Positions 17,156 through 24,932 of a stretch of 64,000 bases of DNA are shown here, piece after piece. Position 1 is the stretch's first letter. Each line of letters starts with the position of its first letter. Source of the stretch: Streptomyces lucensis JCM 4490 (GTDB lineage: Bacteria > Actinomycetota > Actinomycetes > Streptomycetales > Streptomycetaceae); assembly GCF_014650035.1 (NCBI RefSeq), contig NZ_BMUE01000006.1, positions 310,001 through 374,000 of the forward strand. Reading direction: 5' to 3'. The position numbers and the translations under genes were made by a program. Under the pieces are notes generated by a model, which made no database searches, had not been told where the DNA came from, and saw only the letters and a program-made list of their open reading frames with translations.

Positions 17156-17656
17156 TCAGTCGTCCGGCTCCAGGTCCTCCTCCTCGAACACCAGCAGGGT
17201 GCGGGTGCTGAGCACCTCGGGGATCGCCTGGAGCCGGGTCAGCACCAGTTCGCGCAGGGCCCTGTTGTCGGGCGTGTGGACCAGGAGCAGCACGTCGAAG
17301 TCGCCGCCCACCAACGCGATGTGGGAGGCGCCGGGCAGCCGGCGCAGGTGGTCGCGGACCGTGCGCCAGGTGTTCTGGACGATCTTCAGGGTGATGTAGG
17401 CCGACGTTCCGTGCCCCGCGCGTTCGTGGTCGACGCGTGCGCTGAACCCGCGGATCACCCCGTCCTCGACGAGACGGTTGATGCGCGCGTAGGCGTTGGC
17501 ACGCGAGACGTGGACGCGTTCGGACACGGACCGTATGGAGGCGCGGCCGTCCGCCTGCAGGATTTTCAGGATGTCCTGGTCGATCGCGTCCAGCGGACGC
17601 GGCGGCGGCAGCGGTGCGCCGTCCTGCGACCCGTCGGCCATTTGTTCAGCTGCCAT
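17156..17656 (-). CDS. Lrp/AsnC-family regulator (BkdR-like)
   Basis: A 166-aa protein with an N-terminal HTH (LDAIDQDILKILQADGRASI, then SVSERVHVSRANAYARINRL) and a C-terminal RAM ligand domain (ITLKIVQNTWRTVRDHLRRL, ALVGGDFDVLLLVHTPDN). ATG 17656 is preceded by AGGGGG. It is divergent from bkd operon 1, the classical position of BkdR, an Lrp relative that responds to branched-chain amino acids. The 174-bp shared promoter region has a perfect 11-bp inverted repeat likely bound by it. Confidence 0.92.
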   Translation of the reverse strand: MAAEQMADGSQDGAPLPPPRPLDAIDQDILKILQADGRASIRSVSERVHVSRANAYARINRLVEDGVIRGFSARVDHERAGHGTSAYITLKIVQNTWRTVRDHLRRLPGASHIALVGGDFDVLLLVHTPDNRALRELVLTRLQAIPEVLSTRTLLVFEEEDLEPDD

Positions 17657-17696
17657 GTCCCCCTGCTTCACCGCCGTGGACGTCCTGCGTTCATTG

Positions 17697-17728
17697 CAGG
17701 CTGTGGAGAACCGTTTGTCCACAGCCTG
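17697..17728. promoter_or_regulatory. 32-bp inverted repeat, candidate Lrp/BkdR operator
   Basis: CAGGCTGTGGA (17697-17707) and TCCACAGCCTG (17718-17728) are perfect inverted repeats separated by 10 nt, placing the half-sites on one DNA face, about two turns apart. The right arm coincidentally contains TTGTCCACA (17715-17723), a DnaA-box match. Confidence 0.65.
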
Positions 17729-17757
17729 AAGCGGCCTGTAGCCAAAATGTGCCGGCG

Positions 17758-17771
17758 ACCGAACAATCGGT
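17758..17771 (+). promoter_or_regulatory. Third TetR-operator-like site, before bkd operon 1
   Basis: ACCGAACAATCGGT differs at a single base from the core of the two paa operators. Both palindromic half-sites ACCGA and TCGGT are intact. It lies 60 bp upstream of bkdA, overlapping a possible -10 TAGGTG (17771-17776). Confidence 0.6.
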
Positions 17772-17830
17772 AGGTGAGGCGGGTCACAGCCGACGCGTCT
17801 CCGTAGCCGCTCCCACGAGGAGGTGCCGTC

Positions 17831-18985
17831 ATGACGGTCATGGAGCAGCGAGGCGCGTACCGGCCTTCGCCGCCGCCCGCCTGGCAGCCCCGTACGGACC
17901 CCGCGCCGCTGCTGCCCGACGCCGAGCCCTACCGCGTCCTCGGCACCGAGGCCGCCGGAAAGGCCGACCCGGACCTGCTGCGCCGGCTCTACGCCCAGCT
18001 GGTGCGTGGCCGTCGCTACAACACGCAGGCCACCGCGCTCACCAAGCAGGGCCGTCTGGCCGTCTACCCGTCCAGCACCGGCCAGGAGGCGTGCGAGGTC
18101 GCCGCCGCCCTGGTCCTGGAGGAGCGCGACTGGCTCTTCCCCAGCTACCGCGACACCCTCGCCGTCGTCGCCCGGGGCGTGGACCCCGTCGAGACCCTCA
18201 CCCTGCTGCGCGGCGACTGGCACAACGGCTACGACCCGCACGCCCACCGGGTGGCCCCGCTCAGCACCCCGCTGGCCACCCAGCTCCCGCACGCCGTGGG
18301 CCTCGCGCACGCCGCCCGTCTCAAGGGCGACGACGTGGTCGCGCTCGCCATGGTCGGCGACGGCGGCACCAGTGAGGGCGACTTCCACGAGGCCCTGAAC
18401 TTCGCCGCCGTCTGGCAGGCGCCGGTCGTCTTCCTCGTGCAGAACAACGGCTTCGCCATCTCGGTCCCGCTCGCCAAGCAGACCGCCGCGCCGTCCCTGG
18501 CCCACAAGGCCGTCGGGTACGGCATGCCGGGCCGGCTGGTGGACGGCAACGACGCGGCGGCCGTGCACGAGGTGCTCGGCGACGCCGTACGGCACGCGCG
18601 TGCCGGTGGTGGCCCGACGCTGGTGGAGGCGGTGACCTACCGCATCGAAGCGCACACCAACGCCGACGACGCCACCCGCTACCGCGGTGACGCCGAGGTC
18701 GAGGCCTGGCGCGCGCACGACCCGATCCGGCTGCTGGAGCAGGAGCTGACCACGCGCGGGCTGCTCGACGAGCCCGGTGTGGAGGCCGCCCGGCAGGACG
18801 CCGAGGAAATGGCCGCCGACCTGCGTGAACGCATGAACCAGGAACCCGAGCTCGATCCCATGGCCCTCTTCGACCACGTCTACGCCGAGACGACCGCCCA
18901 ACTGCGTGAGCAGCGAGCCCTGTTGCGGGCCGAGCTGGAAGCCGAGCAGGAGCGGAACGACGCGCAGGAAGGCGGCGCCCGATGA
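17831..18985 (+). CDS. bkdA: Branched-chain 2-oxoacid dehydrogenase E1 alpha (operon 1)
   Basis: A 384-aa thiamine diphosphate-dependent E1 alpha subunit decarboxylating valine, leucine and isoleucine keto acids. The TPP motif starts at G176 (GDGGTSEGDFHEALNF) and ends in VFLVQNNGFAIS. The phosphorylation-loop-like region is YRIEAHTNADDATRYR. GAGGAGG precedes ATG 17831. First of three overlapping genes. The products supply isobutyryl-, isovaleryl- and 2-methylbutyryl-CoA for branched fatty acids and polyketide starters. A second full set lies at 32915-36531. Confidence 0.95.
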   Translation: MTVMEQRGAYRPSPPPAWQPRTDPAPLLPDAEPYRVLGTEAAGKADPDLLRRLYAQLVRGRRYNTQATALTKQGRLAVYPSSTGQEACEVAAALVLEERDWLFPSYRDTLAVVARGVDPVETLTLLRGDWHNGYDPHAHRVAPLSTPLATQLPHAVGLAHAARLKGDDVVALAMVGDGGTSEGDFHEALNFAAVWQAPVVFLVQNNGFAISVPLAKQTAAPSLAHKAVGYGMPGRLVDGNDAAAVHEVLGDAVRHARAGGGPTLVEAVTYRIEAHTNADDATRYRGDAEVEAWRAHDPIRLLEQELTTRGLLDEPGVEAARQDAEEMAADLRERMNQEPELDPMALFDHVYAETTAQLREQRALLRAELEAEQERNDAQEGGAR

Positions 18986-19986
18986 CGACCGTCGCCGTCA
19001 AGCCCGCCACCATGGCGCAGGCCCTCACGCGCGCGATGCGCGACGCGATGGCCGCGGACCCCACCGTGCACGTCCTCGGTGAGGACGTCGGCACCCTGGG
19101 CGGTGTCTTCCGCGTCACCGACGGTCTCGCCAAGGAGTTCGGCGAGGACCGCTGCACCGACACCCCCCTCGCCGAGGCGGGCATCCTCGGCACCGCCGTC
19201 GGCATGGCCATGTACGGCCTGCGCCCGGTGGTGGAGATGCAGTTCGACGCCTTCGCGTACCCGGCGTTCGAGCAGCTGATCAGCCACGTCTCCCGGATGC
19301 GCAACCGCACCCGTGGAAGGATGCCCCTGCCGATCACCGTGCGCGTGCCCTACGGCGGCGGCATCGGCGGCGTCGAGCACCACAGCGACTCCTCCGAGGC
19401 CTACTACATGGCCACGCCGGGTCTGCACGTCGTCACGCCCGCGACCGTCGCCGACGCCTACGGGCTGCTGCGCGAGGCCATCGCCTCCGACGACCCGGTC
19501 GTCTTCCTGGAGCCCAAGCGGCTGTACTGGTCGAAGGACACCTGGGACCCCGAGCACCCGGCGGACGTCGAGCCGATCGGCCGGGCGGTCGTCCGGCGCA
19601 CCGGCCGCGACGCCACGCTGATCACCTACGGTCCGTCCGTGCCGGTCTGCCTGGAGGCCGCAGAGGCCGCGCAGGCCGAGGGCTGGGACCTGGAGGTCGT
19701 CGACCTGCGTTCCCTGGTGCCGTTCGACGACGAGACGGTCTGCGCGGCCGTCCGCCGCACCGGACGCGCGGTCGTCGTCCACGAGGCCACCGGGTTCGGC
19801 GGGCCGGGCGGCGAGATCGCGGCCCGCATCACCGAGCGCTGCTTCCACCACCTGGAGGCGCCGGTGCTGCGCGTGGCCGGGTTCGACATCCCCTACCCGC
19901 CGCCCATGCTGGAGCGGCACCACCTGCCCGGCGTCGACCGCATCCTCGACGCCGTGGCCCGGCTGCAGTGGGAGGCCGAGGGCTGA
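18982..19986 (+). CDS. bkdB: Branched-chain 2-oxoacid dehydrogenase E1 beta (operon 1)
   Basis: A 334-aa partner subunit that completes the E1 heterotetramer. Typical segments are VHVLGEDVGTLGGVFRVTDG, DTPLAEAGILGTAVGMAMYG, RVPYGGGIGGVEHHSDSSEA and VVHEATGFGGPGGEIAARI. ATG overlaps the bkdA stop by 4 bp. It shares its stop with the start base of the E2 gene. Confidence 0.95.
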   Translation: MTTVAVKPATMAQALTRAMRDAMAADPTVHVLGEDVGTLGGVFRVTDGLAKEFGEDRCTDTPLAEAGILGTAVGMAMYGLRPVVEMQFDAFAYPAFEQLISHVSRMRNRTRGRMPLPITVRVPYGGGIGGVEHHSDSSEAYYMATPGLHVVTPATVADAYGLLREAIASDDPVVFLEPKRLYWSKDTWDPEHPADVEPIGRAVVRRTGRDATLITYGPSVPVCLEAAEAAQAEGWDLEVVDLRSLVPFDDETVCAAVRRTGRAVVVHEATGFGGPGGEIAARITERCFHHLEAPVLRVAGFDIPYPPPMLERHHLPGVDRILDAVARLQWEAEG

Positions 19987-21332
19987 TGGCACAGGTGCTG
20001 GAATTCAAGCTCCCCGACCTCGGCGAGGGACTCACCGAGGCGGAGATCGTCCGCTGGCTGGTGCAGGTCGGTGACGTCGTCGCCGTCGACCAGCCGGTCG
20101 TCGAGGTCGAGACGGCCAAGGCGATGGTCGACGTCCCCTGCCCCTACGCCGGTGTGGTCACCGCCCGCTTCGGCGAGGAGGGCTGCGAACTGCCTGTCGG
20201 CGCCCCCCTGCTGACGGTGGCCGTGGGCGAATCCTCGGCGGAGCCGGAGGGCTCGGGCAACGTCCTGGTCGGCTACGGCACACAGGCCCCGGCCGCACGA
20301 CGGCGCCGGGTGCGGGCCGCGGCGCCGGGCACGGCCGCCCACAACGGCCGGGCCGTGCGGCCCGCCGACGACCGGATCGAGCGACCCGGACCGGCCCCGG
20401 CGGCCCCCGCGCGCGTGACGGCGCCGGCGCCCGCCCCCGCCGACGGACCGGTCCCGGTGATCTCCCCGCTGGTCCGCAGGCTCGCCCGCGACAACGGAGT
20501 GGACCTGCGGCGGCTGGCCGGCTCGGGACCCGACGGGCTCATCCTGCGGGCCGACGTCGAAAGCGCCCTGCGGGGCCAGGCCGAGCCGGTGCGCACGGCG
20601 CCGGAGCCGGTCGTGCGGACTCCCGTGGCGTCCTCGTCGCAGGGCGGCGTCCGCATCCCCCTCAAGGGGGTCCGCGGGGCCGTCGCCGACAAGCTCTCCC
20701 GCAGCCGGCGGGAGATCCCGGACGCGACCTGCTGGGTCGACGCCGACGCCACCGAACTCATGCGCGCGCGGGCCGCCATGAACGCGACCGGAGGATCCAG
20801 GATCTCCCTCCTCGCACTGCTCGCCCGCATCTGCACCGCCGGCCTCGCCCGGTTCCCGGAGTTGAACTCGTTCGTCGACACCGAGACCCGCGAGGTGGTC
20901 CAACTCGACCACGTGCACCTCGGATTCGCCGCCCAGACCGAACGCGGACTGGTCGTGCCCGTCGTCCGGGACGCCCACGCGCGCGACGCCGAGGGGCTGA
21001 CCGCCGAGTTCGCCCGGCTCACCGAGGCCTCCCGCACCGGGACGCTGACGCCCGGTGACCTCACCGGCGGCACCTTCACGCTCAACAACTACGGAGTCTT
21101 CGGCGTCGACGGCTCCACGCCGATCATCAACCACCCCGAGGCGGCCATGCTGGGCGTCGGCCGCATCATTCCCAAGCCCTGGGTCCATGAGGGCGAACTG
21201 GCGGTGCGCCAGGTGGTCCAGCTCTCGCTCACCTTCGACCACCGGGTGTGCGACGGCGGCACGGCGGGCGGTTTCCTGCGGTACGTGGCGGACTGCGTGG
21301 AACAACCGGCGGTGCTCCTGCGCACACTGTGA
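19986..21332 (+). CDS. bkdC: Branched-chain 2-oxoacid dehydrogenase E2 (operon 1)
   Basis: A 448-aa dihydrolipoamide acyltransferase core. One N-terminal lipoyl domain has K45 in VEVETAKAMVD. A peripheral subunit-binding domain is near 160-195 (SPLVRRLARDNGVDLRRLAG). The C-terminal catalytic domain ends with the active-site DHRVCDGG. No E3 (dihydrolipoamide dehydrogenase) gene is nearby, so E3 must come from elsewhere. A short GC hairpin (21339-21355) may terminate the operon. Confidence 0.95.
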   Translation: MAQVLEFKLPDLGEGLTEAEIVRWLVQVGDVVAVDQPVVEVETAKAMVDVPCPYAGVVTARFGEEGCELPVGAPLLTVAVGESSAEPEGSGNVLVGYGTQAPAARRRRVRAAAPGTAAHNGRAVRPADDRIERPGPAPAAPARVTAPAPAPADGPVPVISPLVRRLARDNGVDLRRLAGSGPDGLILRADVESALRGQAEPVRTAPEPVVRTPVASSSQGGVRIPLKGVRGAVADKLSRSRREIPDATCWVDADATELMRARAAMNATGGSRISLLALLARICTAGLARFPELNSFVDTETREVVQLDHVHLGFAAQTERGLVVPVVRDAHARDAEGLTAEFARLTEASRTGTLTPGDLTGGTFTLNNYGVFGVDGSTPIINHPEAAMLGVGRIIPKPWVHEGELAVRQVVQLSLTFDHRVCDGGTAGGFLRYVADCVEQPAVLLRTL

Positions 21333-21407
21333 CCACGGGGGCGGGGGCGCCGCCCGCCCTGTGAGGCCGCGGTCCGCGGGGCGGGGACGACAGGACATAC
21401 TCGGGGG

Positions 21408-22442
21408 GTGACCGACAACGCCCCCGGGCTCCCCGGGACCGCCGGGCTTCCCGGGCTTCCCGGGCTCCCCGGGACCGCCGGGCTTCCCGGGCTCCCCGGA
21501 ACCGCCGGGCTCCCCGGGGCCGCCGGGCCGTACGACGCCGTCGTGCTGGCCGGCGGGGCCGCGCGCCGGCTCGGCGGGGCCGACAAACCCGGTCTGCGGG
21601 TGGGAGGCCGTGCCCTGCTCGACCGGGTGCTGGCCGCCTGCGCGAGCGCCCGTACGACGGTCGTCGTGGCCGCCCCGCGACCCACCGCACGGCCGGTGCG
21701 CTGGGCGCGCGAGGAGCCGCCCGGCGGCGGACCGGTGGCCGCGCTGGAGGCGGGGCTGCGGCTGACCACGGCCGAGTGCGCCGTCGTCCTCTCCGCGGAT
21801 CTGCCTTTCCTCGAACAGAGCGTGCTGCACCGCCTGTTGACGGTCCTAGGGGACACCGGCGCGGACGGCGTCCTGCTCACCGACGCGGAGGGCCGCGACC
21901 AGCCCCTCGTGGCCGCCTACCGAACCGCCGCGCTCCGCCGTGAGCTGGACGCTCTCGCCACCGCGCACGACGGCCTGACGGGACTGCCGCTGCGCCGGCT
22001 CACCGGCGCCCTCCGCCTGACCCGCGTCCCGGACCCCCTCGCGTCCTTCGACTGCGACACCTGGGACGACATAGCCGACGCCAGGGCACGCATCAGGGAG
22101 CATGGGCACGTGTTGGATGAATGGATCTCCGCAGTCAAGGAAGAGCTGGGCATCGACCTGGACGTCGACACCGGCGCCCTGCTCGACCTCGCCCGGGACG
22201 CCGCGCACGGCGTGGCCCGTCCCGCCGCCCCGCTGACCACCTTCCTCGTCGGCTACGCCGCGGCCCGGGGCACGGGCGGCCCGGAAGCCGTCGCCGAGGC
22301 CGCCCGCAAGGCCGCCGCACTCGCCCTGCGGTGGGAGGAAGAGAACGGCGCGAGCCCGCAGGCGAAGACCGCGACGGCGCGGGAGGAGCCCGCGGGCGCG
22401 GACGAGGGGACCGGGGGCCGAGGCGCCCCGGACGCCGGATGA
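21408..22442 (+). CDS. mobA: MobA-like guanylyltransferase fused to DUF6457, collagen-like N-terminus
   Basis: A 344-aa protein. Residues 7-39 are eleven uninterrupted Gly-X-Y triplets (GLP and GTA/GAA types). The MobA nucleotidyltransferase follows: VVLAGGAARRLGGADKP, then VVLSADLPFLEQSVLHRLL and a conserved FDCDTWDD. MobA attaches GMP to molybdopterin. Residues from ~235 match the small helical DUF6457 (LDEWISAVKEELGIDLDVD). GTG 21408 is supported by CATACT at 21396-21401 and a purine run just before it. It overlaps moeA by 4 bp. Confidence 0.85.
   Translation: MTDNAPGLPGTAGLPGLPGLPGTAGLPGLPGTAGLPGAAGPYDAVVLAGGAARRLGGADKPGLRVGGRALLDRVLAACASARTTVVVAAPRPTARPVRWAREEPPGGGPVAALEAGLRLTTAECAVVLSADLPFLEQSVLHRLLTVLGDTGADGVLLTDAEGRDQPLVAAYRTAALRRELDALATAHDGLTGLPLRRLTGALRLTRVPDPLASFDCDTWDDIADARARIREHGHVLDEWISAVKEELGIDLDVDTGALLDLARDAAHGVARPAAPLTTFLVGYAAARGTGGPEAVAEAARKAAALALRWEEENGASPQAKTATAREEPAGADEGTGGRGAPDAG
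21426..21524 (+). repeat. Coding repeat for Gly-X-Y triplets
   Basis: Eleven 9-bp units of the type GGGCTTCCC/GGGCTCCCC/GGGACCGCC encode a collagen-like segment in front of the MobA domain. Slippage here would change copy number without shifting frame. Confidence 0.85.
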
Positions 22443-23791
22443 CCGCCCCCGGATCCCGGGCCGGCGCACCCGCCGCGGACAGCGACGACCTCGACGTCGA
22501 GGAGGCACTGGCCCTGGTGAGGGAACCGAAGGACGACAGCACCGCCCCCGCCCCGCCTAACGCACCGCCGGCCGCCGGGCACGAGGGGCACCGGGGCACC
22601 CCCTGGCCGCGGGCCCGCGAGATCGCCGCCCGCGCCGCACGCTCCGGTGCCCGCCGCGCCCCCGTCTCCGTGCCGCTCGGCGACGCCCTGGGCCTGGTCC
22701 TCGCGGCCCCGCTCGACGCGCTCACCGATCTGCCCTCCTTCGACACCTCCGCGATGGACGGCTGGGCGGTCGCCGGACCCGGCCCCTGGGACGTGCGCGA
22801 CGCGGGCGTACTCGCCGGGCACGGCCGCCCCGAACTGCTCACCGACGGCGAGGCGGTCCGCATCGCCACCGGCGCCCGCATCCCCGCCGACACCACCGCC
22901 GTCCTGCGCTCCGAACACGGCCGCACCGACGCCCAGGGCCGGCTCCACGCCACGCGCGACGTCGCGCACGGCCAGGACATCCGCCCGCGCGGCCAGGAAT
23001 GCCGCAGCGGCGACCAATTGCTGCCCGTCGGCACCCTGGTCACCCCGGCCGTGCTCGGCCTCGCCGCGGCGGCCGGATACGACACCGTCACCGCCGTACC
23101 CCGCCCCCGTGCCGAAGTGCTCGTGCTCGGGGACGAGTTGCTGACCGAGGGGCTTCCGCACGACGGCCTGATCCGGGACGCGCTCGGCCCCATGCTGCCG
23201 CCCTGGCTGCACGCACTCGGCGCCGAGGTCGTCGCGGTGCGCAGGATCGGCGACGACGCCCGGGCCCTGCGCAGGGCCGTCAGCCGCTCCGAGGCCGACC
23301 TGATCGTCACCACGGGCGGTACCGCGGGCGGTCCCGTCGACCACGTCCACCCCGTCCTGGAGCGCGTCGGCGCCGAACTCCTGGTCGACGGAGTCACGGT
23401 GCGGCCCGGCCACCCCATGCTGCTCGCCCGCACCCGGAGCGGCCAGCACCTCGTCGGCCTGCCCGGCAACCCCCTCGCGGCCGTCTCCGGCCTGCTCACA
23501 CTCGCCGAACCGCTGCTGCGGACCCTCGCCGCCCGCCCCGCCCCGGAGGCGTACACACTGCCGCTCGGGGACGCGGTGCACGGCCATCCGCACGACACCC
23601 GGCTCGTCCCCGTGGTGCTGCGCGGGGACCGCGCCCTGCCGCTGCACTACAACGGCCCGGCCATGCTGCGTGGCGTCGCCGCCGCCGACGCGCTGGCCGT
23701 CGTTCCGCCGGGCGGCGCCCAGCAGGGCGAGGAGACGGAACTGCTGGACCTGCCGTGGGCGGCGGCCGGAATCGGAGTGTGTTTCACGTGA
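22439..23791 (+). CDS. moeA: MoeA, molybdopterin molybdenumtransferase
   Basis: A 450-aa enzyme inserting molybdate into adenylylated molybdopterin. Visible motifs are PSFDTSAMDGWAV, DIRPRGQECRSGDQLL, the MoCF core VTTGGTAGGPVDHVHPVL and LVGLPGNPLAAVSGLL. The N-terminal ~60 residues are an acidic, Pro-rich extension. The gene overlaps mobA by 4 bp and the potassium-channel gene by 4 bp. Its last codons lie within a perfect parS sequence. Confidence 0.93.
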   Translation: MTAPGSRAGAPAADSDDLDVEEALALVREPKDDSTAPAPPNAPPAAGHEGHRGTPWPRAREIAARAARSGARRAPVSVPLGDALGLVLAAPLDALTDLPSFDTSAMDGWAVAGPGPWDVRDAGVLAGHGRPELLTDGEAVRIATGARIPADTTAVLRSEHGRTDAQGRLHATRDVAHGQDIRPRGQECRSGDQLLPVGTLVTPAVLGLAAAAGYDTVTAVPRPRAEVLVLGDELLTEGLPHDGLIRDALGPMLPPWLHALGAEVVAVRRIGDDARALRRAVSRSEADLIVTTGGTAGGPVDHVHPVLERVGAELLVDGVTVRPGHPMLLARTRSGQHLVGLPGNPLAAVSGLLTLAEPLLRTLAARPAPEAYTLPLGDAVHGHPHDTRLVPVVLRGDRALPLHYNGPAMLRGVAAADALAVVPPGGAQQGEETELLDLPWAAAGIGVCFT

Positions 23792-23794
23792 AAC
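23781..23794. other. parS site (ParB binding), perfect GTTTCACGTGAAAC
   Basis: A 14-bp perfect palindrome equal to the Streptomyces/Bacillus parS core. It spans the moeA stop and the channel start codon. ParB nucleates on such sites to organise and segregate the oriC region. Confidence 0.88.
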
Positions 23795-24885
23795 TTCCGG
23801 GCCATGACGCGATCGCCCGCCAGGCGGACGAGCACCTGGTGACCCATCGGGTGAAACTTCCGCGGGAAGTGGTGGAGCGCCCGATCCGCCAGGTCGCCAA
23901 ACGGCTGGTCATGGCCCTGCTGGTGCTGGTCGCCACCGCACTGGTCGTCTACGCCGGTCGCGACGGCTACCACGACAACTCAGACGACTCCGTCGACCTG
24001 CTCGACGCGTTCTACTACGCGACCGTCACCCTCTCCACCACCGGGTACGGCGACATCACGCCGGTCAGCGACAGTGCCCGGCTCATCAACATCTTCGTCA
24101 TCACACCCCTGCGCGTGCTGTTCCTGATCATCCTGGTCGGCACCACGCTGGAGGTCCTCACCGAACGCACCCGGGAGGAATGGCGCCTCAACCGCTGGAG
24201 GTCCACCTTGCGTGATCACACCGTCGTCATCGGCTTCGGCACCAAGGGGCGGTCGGCCATCCGGACCGTCTGCGCGACGGGACTGAGGAAGGAGCAGGTG
24301 GTCGTCGTCGATCCCGGCTCCAAGGTGATCGACGCGGCGACCGCCGAGGGGTACGCGGGCGTCATAGGCGACGCCACCCGCAGTGACGTGCTCAAGCGGG
24401 CCGAGGTGGACAAGGCCCGGCAGATCATCGTCGCCCCGCAGCGCGACGACACCGCCGTCCTCGTCACGCTGACCGCTCGCCAGCTCAACCGGAGCGCCAA
24501 GATCGTTGCCGCCGTCCGGGAGGAGGAGAACGTCCCGCTGCTCAAGCAGTCCGGCGCCGACGCGGTCATCACCAGTTCCGGCGCGGCCGGCCGCCTGCTC
24601 GGCCTGTCGGTGCTCAGCCCCGCGGCCGGCATGGTCATGGAGGACCTGATCCAGCAGGGCAGCGGCCTGGACATCGTCGAACGACCGGTGGTCCGGGCCG
24701 AGGTGGGCCTGAAGCCGCGGGAGACCGACGACCTCGTGGTGAGCGTCGTCCGCGGCCACCGGGTGCTCGGCTACGACGACCCGTCCATCGGCACCCTCCA
24801 GCTGACCGATCGCCTGATCACCATCGTCCGCGCCTCCCCCGGCGCCCAGGTCACCCCGGGCATACGGCCCCTGCCCGGACACTGA
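23788..24885 (+). CDS. Potassium channel with RCK/TrkA-N domain
   Basis: A 365-aa two-helix ion channel. TM1 is about residues 38-57 (LVMALLVLVATALVVYAG), the selectivity filter is TTGYGDIT, and TM2 follows (LINIFVITPLRVLFLIILVG). The cytoplasmic TrkA-N/RCK domain begins TVVIGFGTKGRSAIRTV, with an NAD-type GxGxxG region. A TrkA-C-like end follows. GTG 23788 overlaps the moeA stop; GTG 23851 (VKLPREVVERP) is an in-frame alternative with the same 12-base start sequence. It conducts or senses potassium at the membrane. The link with molybdopterin genes is positional only. Confidence 0.92.
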   Translation: MKLPGHDAIARQADEHLVTHRVKLPREVVERPIRQVAKRLVMALLVLVATALVVYAGRDGYHDNSDDSVDLLDAFYYATVTLSTTGYGDITPVSDSARLINIFVITPLRVLFLIILVGTTLEVLTERTREEWRLNRWRSTLRDHTVVIGFGTKGRSAIRTVCATGLRKEQVVVVDPGSKVIDAATAEGYAGVIGDATRSDVLKRAEVDKARQIIVAPQRDDTAVLVTLTARQLNRSAKIVAAVREEENVPLLKQSGADAVITSSGAAGRLLGLSVLSPAAGMVMEDLIQQGSGLDIVERPVVRAEVGLKPRETDDLVVSVVRGHRVLGYDDPSIGTLQLTDRLITIVRASPGAQVTPGIRPLPGH

Positions 24886-24919
24886 GCGGGCCTGCCCGGA
24901 GGACGGCACAGCCGGGGAG

Positions 24920-24925
24920 TAGCGT
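24920..24925 (+). promoter_or_regulatory. -10 element TAGCGT for leaderless start at 24933
   Basis: TAGCGT ends 7 nt before ATG 24933 and no ribosome-binding site is seen. Confidence 0.55.
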
Positions 24926-24932
24926 CGCAGTC

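Noticed and set aside
17715..17723. TTGTCCACA, a perfect DnaA box, and another at 44302-44310
   Set aside because: Only single isolated copies; an oriC needs many clustered boxes next to dnaA/dnaN, and the first is part of the Lrp-like palindrome.
23788..23862. Repeat GTGAAACTTCCG at 23788 and 23851 as a duplicated start
   Set aside because: Both are in frame and coding; the first forms part of parS. It does not show a second gene, only an alternative start.
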